Source: JAAYKM01 sp964408155 (lineage in GTDB: Bacteria > Desulfobacterota > Syntrophia > Syntrophales > JAAYKM01). Taken from it: a stretch of DNA of 15,061 nucleotides. The notes beneath the pieces are model-generated. The model made no database searches. It had not been told where the DNA came from and saw only the letters and a program-made list of their open reading frames with translations. Both the position numbers and the translations under genes were made by a program. Location of the stretch: contig CAYOYJ010000051.1 of assembly GCA_964408155.1 (NCBI GenBank), positions 1 through 15,061 on the forward strand, given 5' to 3'. Positions 13,799-15,061 of the stretch are shown here, piece after piece (position 1 is the stretch's first letter; every line of letters starts with the position of its first letter).

Positions 13799-14116
13799 AT
13801 GGATTATCTGCTTGACAATGCATCCATGATATTCAATATTTTTAACCGGCTTTTCGGCAACAAGCTCCGCGAAAACATGAACTGCTCGTCCCAGAGACTG
13901 AATAAAATCTTAGAGACCGGTCGTCACGGCGCAGCCGTATCCGACAAGGAGGCATCAGCTCTTGCAAGAAAACCCGAAACCATCACTGAAAGAGTTTACG
14001 GGCTATACAGCCTGCGTAGGGCTCATGAACTCGGCAACAATCAAGCCGGAGACGCTTTTCGTTACAATCTGATCGAGTATGCGGATAAAAAACGGGGTTT
14101 TGATTGGCGTATATAA
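13799..14116 (+). CDS. Hypothetical protein, 105 residues
   Basis: I do not recognise this family. The 105-residue product starts at an ATG preceded by AAGGAT at about 10 nt. A downstream ATG at residue 10 is a possible alternative. It has a hydrophobic and aromatic first part (MIFNIFNRLFG), a polar middle with KILETGRHG and KEASALARKPETITERVYGLY, then a basic C-terminus (KKRGFDWRI). No signal peptide, metal motif or membrane helix is evident; amphipathic helices are likely. It precedes the SIMPL gene by 27 bp on the same strand, which suggests co-transcription. Confidence 0.6.
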   Translation: MDYLLDNASMIFNIFNRLFGNKLRENMNCSSQRLNKILETGRHGAAVSDKEASALARKPETITERVYGLYSLRRAHELGNNQAGDAFRYNLIEYADKKRGFDWRI

Positions 14117-14143
14117 ATCCATTTCAGGAAAGGAGAAAGACCA

Positions 14144-14902
14144 ATGATGTTGAGTGAAAGTAAGACCACTGTCGTTTCAGCCGTTATTTTGGGCATCTGC
14201 CTGCTTGCGGGTCTCGCCGCAGGGGGGTATTTCATCGGTAAAGGTACCGCAAGGTTCAAATCCGATTCACGTACGGTCACGGTCAAGGGCTTGGTCGAAC
14301 AGGAGGTTAAAGCGGACAAAGCCGTCTGGGTTCTCACCTTCCGCCGGGCCGGAGACGATTTACAGGAAGCCCACACTCGGATCAGCGCCGATCGGGAGGC
14401 AACCATCGCTTTTCTGAAGACACAAGGCTTCAAGGATGAAGAAATCGGTCGTCAACCCACACGTACCATCGATAAATTTGCCCGGGAGTACGGCCAAGCC
14501 AATGAAAAATTCCGTTATCTGGTCAACGGCTCGCTGGTCGTCACAACAAAAAACGTTGAACTGGTCACCAAGGCCCTGGGAGAAACAGAAACACTCCTTC
14601 AGTCCGGTGTGATTTTGGATGGGCAGCCGGATGGCGGTACGGCCAATCCCCGTTACATCGTCAGTTCTTTTAATGATCTGCGGCCGCAATTGCTGGCAGA
14701 CGCGACCAAGAATGCCCGGGCAACGGCTCAGCAGTTTGCATCCGATTCAGGCGCACGGGTTGGAAGAATTCGCACGGCCAATCAGGGAATGATTCAGATC
14801 TTCGGCTCCGACGGCAACGATGAATCGGCGCCCTACAGCCCAACGAGTACACCCTCAAAAAAGATCCGGGTGGTCAGCACCTTCGAGTTCGAACTGAATT
14901 AA
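14144..14902 (+). CDS. SIMPL (DUF541) domain membrane-anchored protein
   Basis: SIMPL-domain proteins are periplasmic or membrane-anchored, and their functions are mostly unknown. The 252 residues begin with a membrane helix (about 10-32: VVSAVILGICLLAGLAAGGY). The SIMPL fold follows: TVTVKGLVEQEVKADKAVW (44-62), then AFLKTQGFKDEEIGRQPTR and YLVNGSLVVTTKNVELV, with DATKNARATAQQFASDSG towards the end, a typical helix before the last strands. AAGGAG lies 8 nt before the ATG at 14144; an ATG follows directly. The first helix may be an uncleaved anchor rather than a cleaved signal, since no clear signal-peptidase site follows. The substrate is unknown. Confidence 0.85.
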   Translation: MMLSESKTTVVSAVILGICLLAGLAAGGYFIGKGTARFKSDSRTVTVKGLVEQEVKADKAVWVLTFRRAGDDLQEAHTRISADREATIAFLKTQGFKDEEIGRQPTRTIDKFAREYGQANEKFRYLVNGSLVVTTKNVELVTKALGETETLLQSGVILDGQPDGGTANPRYIVSSFNDLRPQLLADATKNARATAQQFASDSGARVGRIRTANQGMIQIFGSDGNDESAPYSPTSTPSKKIRVVSTFEFELN

Positions 14903-15015
14903 AACCGGGCAAGTGGTAAATCTTCCGGGACGCTGCGGTTAACTCGAAATTGCCGGCAATGTCCCCCATGTTATCTTAATCCAGGGGCATAGGTATGGGG
15001 AGCATGAATAAAAAG

Positions 15016-15046
15016 GAAGGGCCCCTTTTTATGTAAGGGGCCCTTC
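15016..15046 (-). terminator. Rho-independent terminator, probably for a minus-strand gene to the right
   Basis: GAAGGGCCCC (15016-15025) and GGGGCCCTTC (15037-15046) form a perfect 10-bp stem, extendable by two A/T pairs to a 7-nt loop. On the minus strand the stem is followed by CTTTTTATT, a proper T-run; on plus it is followed by GGTATTACCC, without T-run. It therefore fits a minus-strand transcript from beyond 15061 best. It may also stop plus-strand reading from the SIMPL gene. Confidence 0.75.
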
Positions 15047-15061
15047 GGTATTACCCGGGGT

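Overview
The window reads like a chromosomal segment of a strictly anaerobic Gram-negative bacterium. The most likely group is the former Deltaproteobacteria (Syntrophales or a relative); this is an inference from gene content, not a database result. It carries a ferredoxin-linked 2-oxoacid oxidoreductase, an oxygen-sensitive two-subunit [4Fe-4S] fumarase, a TonB protein (implying an outer membrane) and many good Shine-Dalgarno sites. No transposase, integrase, CRISPR array or rRNA was seen.

Region 1 (1-4783, minus strand) is a tight operon read from 4783 towards 1: porG, porD, porA and porB (gamma, delta, alpha and beta subunits of a pyruvate or related 2-oxoacid:ferredoxin oxidoreductase), then a NuoE-like [2Fe-2S] protein and a NuoF-like NAD/FMN flavoprotein that runs off the left edge. 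A good sigma70-type promoter lies at 4841-4869. The layout suggests that oxidative decarboxylation of a 2-oxoacid is linked to NAD(H) through the NuoEF-like pair.

Region 2 (4784-5891) is 1.1 kb without a convincing gene. It holds the por promoter, a cluster of nested hairpins (4951-5158), a possible gene remnant (5159-5404), a 42-codon cysteine-containing ORF (5552-5680) and a perfect 13-bp inverted repeat with a 2-bp spacer (5697-5724).

Region 3 (5892-11194, minus strand) is an information-processing cluster read from right to left: tadA, tRNA-Ser(CGA), tRNA-Ser(GGA), small SRP RNA (ffs), dnaX, ybaB and recR, then the two fumarase subunit genes. The order tadA / tRNA-Ser / SRP RNA / dnaX / ybaB / recR resembles the arrangement I recall from Bacillus. 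The fumarase pair directly behind recR is the local peculiarity.

Region 4 (11213-15061) holds a lone tonB-like gene (plus) with its own promoter. Convergent to it is an MBL-fold/beta-CASP RNA-processing exonuclease (minus). Then come a small unrecognised gene and a membrane-anchored SIMPL (DUF541) protein (both plus). A strong hairpin near the right edge has its T-run on the minus strand, so it probably terminates a gene lying beyond the window.
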